The position numbers and the translations under genes were made by a program. This document shows, piece after piece, positions 6,232 through 8,279 of a stretch of 8,279 bases of DNA (the stretch's first letter is position 1; every line of letters begins with the position of its first letter). The notes under the pieces are model-generated. The model searched no databases. It was not told where the DNA came from and worked only from the letters and a program-made list of their open reading frames with translations. The stretch is taken from contig NZ_JAIVFR010000247.1 in NCBI RefSeq assembly GCF_020829685.1, forward strand, positions 1 through 8,279, in the 5' to 3' direction. This stretch comes from Nostoc sp. CHAB 5715. Its GTDB lineage: Bacteria > Cyanobacteriota > Cyanobacteriia > Cyanobacteriales > Nostocaceae.

Positions 6232-7731
6232 TTAGACTAATTCTTTTATTTGTGTGACGTTGAATTCTCCTATTTCAACAGATAAACCCACATTAAAGGG
6301 GGACTGGTTGACATTTAAGGAAACATATACTTCTTGAGAATGAGCAATTACTAAACGCAATCTTTGCCAGATTTCTTCGTTTTTACCGTTTTCATGCCAA
6401 GCTCGGAGTAGAGCAAAAAATTCTTGAGCAATTTCGGGATAAGGAAAAATTTTGTCAATATCATCTAAACCTAATACTAGGGGAGTATTAATATTTTTTA
6501 ATAAATAGTCTTTTAAATAATTAGTGGAGTTAACTTGACTACTTAAGCGTCTTTTCCAAGATTGATCTATTTTATCTTCTAGCCCTAATTCATAACTCAG
6601 AGTTGCACAGAATGCCTGTAAAAAATTATTGAGATCGGTAAGATTTTCTTGACTCCATAAATTAAGAGAAACTGTGCGATAACCTTTTTGTTTACTATGC
6701 TCAAGAATGCGACTCATTAAAGAAGTTTTACCCATCTTTTGCGGCGCTTTGATGCGGATTAATGCCCCTGGTTGGAGGATGGATTGATAACATTTAATTT
6801 CTACCTCTGGACGCTCGATATAAAAGGGAGAGTTAAGAGGAACTTGACCATCAGTATTTTCAAAAATCCCTGAGGAGTTGTTCTGTTTGACTTTTGGTGT
6901 TGGTTGTTCAACAATGCCTAGATTAATTAGCAATTGTTGCTTAATAAACTGACTAACTCCCTTGTAGACTAAATTCTCTCTTGATTTTGGCTTGGTGATA
7001 GAAAGATGGTCGTCATCTGTAGAGGTAGGTTGGACATCTTTGATGCCTGGGTTAGCGCTATCTGGGTCTACAACTAAAAAACCTTGAGTGGGCTTCGTTT
7101 CAAAATAAACTTTTGTAGTAATTTCCAAGTAATCAATATTTTGCCGATACCACTCATTAAGTTGACGGAGTTGGGGAATATGTGATTTCAATTCATTAAC
7201 ACTAACAGAGGTTCGTGCCAAAATACCAATTTTATCGACTAAGTTAGCGAGATGGGAACCAGTGTGAGGAGTGGATAGAAATACAATGCCTTTTGTCTGT
7301 TGAATAACTGTTTTTTTTTGAAAAGTCTGAGCATTACGTAGCATTTCTTTAACTAATAATCCACCCATACTATGAGCGATAAAAATTATTGGGTATTTTC
7401 CAATATCATAAACTTCTAAATATTCTTGTAAATTACTAGCTCTATCAAAGAGTGGCATTGTTGACCCTCTCCACTCAAAGGGTTCAGCCTTGTAGCCAAA
7501 AGACCAAATACCTAAATCTGGTCTTTCTTGTGCAAGCCACGTTAACCAGAAATTATCATCGTTGCGTAGTTCTTGCGGATGCCAAGTTCCTCGTGCGTGA
7601 CCACCTAACCCGTGAACAAAAATTACATCCCCGCAACGCTTAGGGTTGTCACATCCCGATATTTTGATTAAACCAGTCATCTCTGCGGGTTCAGGTTTTG
7701 GGGTTTGACCAAAAAAAATGTTTAAGGGCAT
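6232..7731 (-). CDS. SERAC1/PGAP1-like esterase fused to AAA-like ATPase, cut short by an in-frame stop
   Basis: The 499-residue product from the ATG at 7731 has two modules. Residues about 1-265 are a serine esterase: oxyanion segment FVHGLGG (38-44), nucleophile AHSMGG (119-124, Ser121), STPHTGS (153-159) and catalytic His242 in DHLSI, as in SERAC1/PGAP1-like lipases. Residues about 298-499 are an AAA-like (AAA_35-type) P-loop domain: Walker A APQKMGKTS (329-337, Ala in place of the first Gly) and Walker B LVLGLDDID (418-426). The frame ends at TAA 6234-6232, where homologues typically read L-V-Q-R-H-G-L-N-W-S. The missing tail follows in frame (5857-6231). A TTG at 7833 would add 34 residues that lack homology and overlap the divergent transposase, so the ATG at 7731 is preferred. 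Fusions of hydrolase effectors to such NTPases suggest a conflict or defence role (inference). Confidence 0.75.
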   Translation of the reverse strand: MPLNIFFGQTPKPEPAEMTGLIKISGCDNPKRCGDVIFVHGLGGHARGTWHPQELRNDDNFWLTWLAQERPDLGIWSFGYKAEPFEWRGSTMPLFDRASNLQEYLEVYDIGKYPIIFIAHSMGGLLVKEMLRNAQTFQKKTVIQQTKGIVFLSTPHTGSHLANLVDKIGILARTSVSVNELKSHIPQLRQLNEWYRQNIDYLEITTKVYFETKPTQGFLVVDPDSANPGIKDVQPTSTDDDHLSITKPKSRENLVYKGVSQFIKQQLLINLGIVEQPTPKVKQNNSSGIFENTDGQVPLNSPFYIERPEVEIKCYQSILQPGALIRIKAPQKMGKTSLMSRILEHSKQKGYRTVSLNLWSQENLTDLNNFLQAFCATLSYELGLEDKIDQSWKRRLSSQVNSTNYLKDYLLKNINTPLVLGLDDIDKIFPYPEIAQEFFALLRAWHENGKNEEIWQRLRLVIAHSQEVYVSLNVNQSPFNVGLSVEIGEFNVTQIKELV

Positions 7732-7771
7732 AGATATTATGGGGAGAATTAGAGGATGACAAATTCTTCTT

Positions 7772-8279
7772 ATGCCACGGCCACAGCGCGACTTAAAACT
7801 AGGATACAGCGATCGCGTCACTACTCGGTGCAATAACCGCGAGTTTAAATTAACGCGTCACGAATGCCGTCAGGTGTTTCTCTATGCTCTCAAAAAGGCA
7901 TTGGTTAAGTTCCAATTTAAGCTTTATGCCCTATGTATTAAGTAGTCGAACACAATTAATTACACAATGTCATTGCGAATGGAGCGAAGCGGAATGAAGC
8001 AATCCCAGTCTTGACGAGATTGCTTCGCTACACTCCGTTCCGCTCGCAATGACCAATCATCGCTGCGTAAATCCTGTACTTTTATAGAGCCAGCACAAGC
8101 GAACGATTTACCCAAAATCATGCACTGGATAAATTGGTACACGGCAATGTGTTTTAACCGAATGTTGAACCGTACAGGACATTTTTGGGAAAAACGTTAT
8201 CACAGTACAGGATTTGACAAAAGTGACCATCAACGGGCATTGAATACGCTGCGGTATATTCACGCCAATCCGAAAGCGG
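7772..8279 (+). pseudogene. disrupted Y1-type (RAYT/IS200-like) transposase, runs off the window
   Basis: ATG 7772 starts MPRPQRDLKLGYSDRVTTRCNNREF and continues to ALCIK before TAG at 7943-7945 (57 residues). This is the usual N-terminus of small Y1 transposases of the REP-associated (RAYT) group, where M-S-N-H-V-H normally follows. Same-frame coding resumes near 8081 (FIEPAQANDLPKIMHWINWYTAM) and stays open to the edge, including GHFWEKRYHSTGF and LRYIHANPKA. Between them lie about 140 bp where about 24 would be expected, with TAG and TGA stops (8012-8014) and an 85-bp palindromic element. The HUH motif that should bind the DNA end and metal is missing, so the enzyme is dead. The gene is head-to-head with the esterase/AAA gene, 40 bp from its ATG. 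Residues beyond LRYIHANPKA are outside the window. Confidence 0.85.
7969..8053. mobile_element. 85-bp palindromic MITE/REP-like element inside the transposase
   Basis: The 36-base arms 7969-8004 and 8018-8053 are inverted repeats matching at 28 of 36 positions. The terminal ten (GTCATTGCGA) and the inner nine (GAAGCAATC) are perfect, and a 13-base loop lies between. Repeats of the form CATTGCGAGCG...GAAGCAATC are a widespread dispersed intergenic palindrome in many bacteria including cyanobacteria (family knowledge). CAAT precedes (7965-7968) and follows (8054-8057) the element and may be a 4-bp target duplication. The element carries no gene. The frame on its - strand is low-value. Confidence 0.85.

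Noticed and set aside
7732..7833. N-terminal extension of the esterase gene from TTG 7833
   Set aside because: The 34 residues are basic and of no recognisable family. They are antisense to the conserved start of the transposase. ATG 7731 gives a better N-terminus.
7960..8142. 60-residue frame on the - strand
   Set aside because: It is mostly the palindromic element plus antisense of the transposase.

Overview
The window comes from a filamentous, probably heterocystous, cyanobacterium of the Nostoc/Calothrix type. Seven copies of the HIP1 octamer GCGATCGC occur in 8.3 kb, where chance predicts about 0.1. There are also heptanucleotide tandem arrays of the STRR kind, a long-chain flavodoxin very close to cyanobacterial IsiB, and an AAA-like/esterase fusion and a small transposase of types common in these genomes. 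This assignment rests on family knowledge and motif counting, not on a search.

Left part (1-3581, + strand): the 3' end of a membrane glycosyltransferase-like gene runs in from outside. It is followed by a 366-bp gap holding two short-tandem-repeat blocks of opposite G/C strand skew. Next comes an 842-residue sugar-nucleotide pyrophosphorylase (annotated in cyanobacteria as mannose-1-phosphate guanylyltransferase) with a left-handed beta-helix and a C-terminal phosphomannomutase-like domain. All four mutase motif loops of that last domain are replaced, so it looks like a pseudoenzyme. Both genes fit envelope or exopolysaccharide glycan synthesis.

Middle (3582-5856): a convergent gap contains a large hairpin built from eight heptamers. 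It is followed by a small secreted hypothetical protein (- strand), a 317-bp divergent regulatory region, the flavodoxin gene, a perfect palindromic terminator, and an alpha/beta-hydrolase-fold protein whose nucleophile serine is glycine. The flavodoxin promoter can be read as TTGATA-N17-GATAAT, with a Fur-box-like sequence filling the spacer and a 12-bp-arm dyad overlapping the -35. This fits iron-controlled replacement of ferredoxin by flavodoxin.

Right part (5857-8279): a - strand gene joins a SERAC1/PGAP1-like serine esterase to an AAA-like P-loop ATPase, a plausible STAND-like conflict or defence effector. One in-frame TAA, most simply a CAA->TAA change, cuts off its C-terminal 124 residues, which remain otherwise intact. 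Head-to-head with it lies a small Y1 (RAYT/IS200-like) transposase. It is broken near its expected HUH motif by about 116 bp of extra sequence that includes an 85-bp palindromic MITE/REP-like element, and it runs off the window end.

The genes do not form one operon. They are several independent units separated by repeats. The parts that look least routine are the pseudo-mutase fusion, the nonsense-interrupted esterase-ATPase, the palindrome-in-transposase nest and the dyad-rich flavodoxin promoter.
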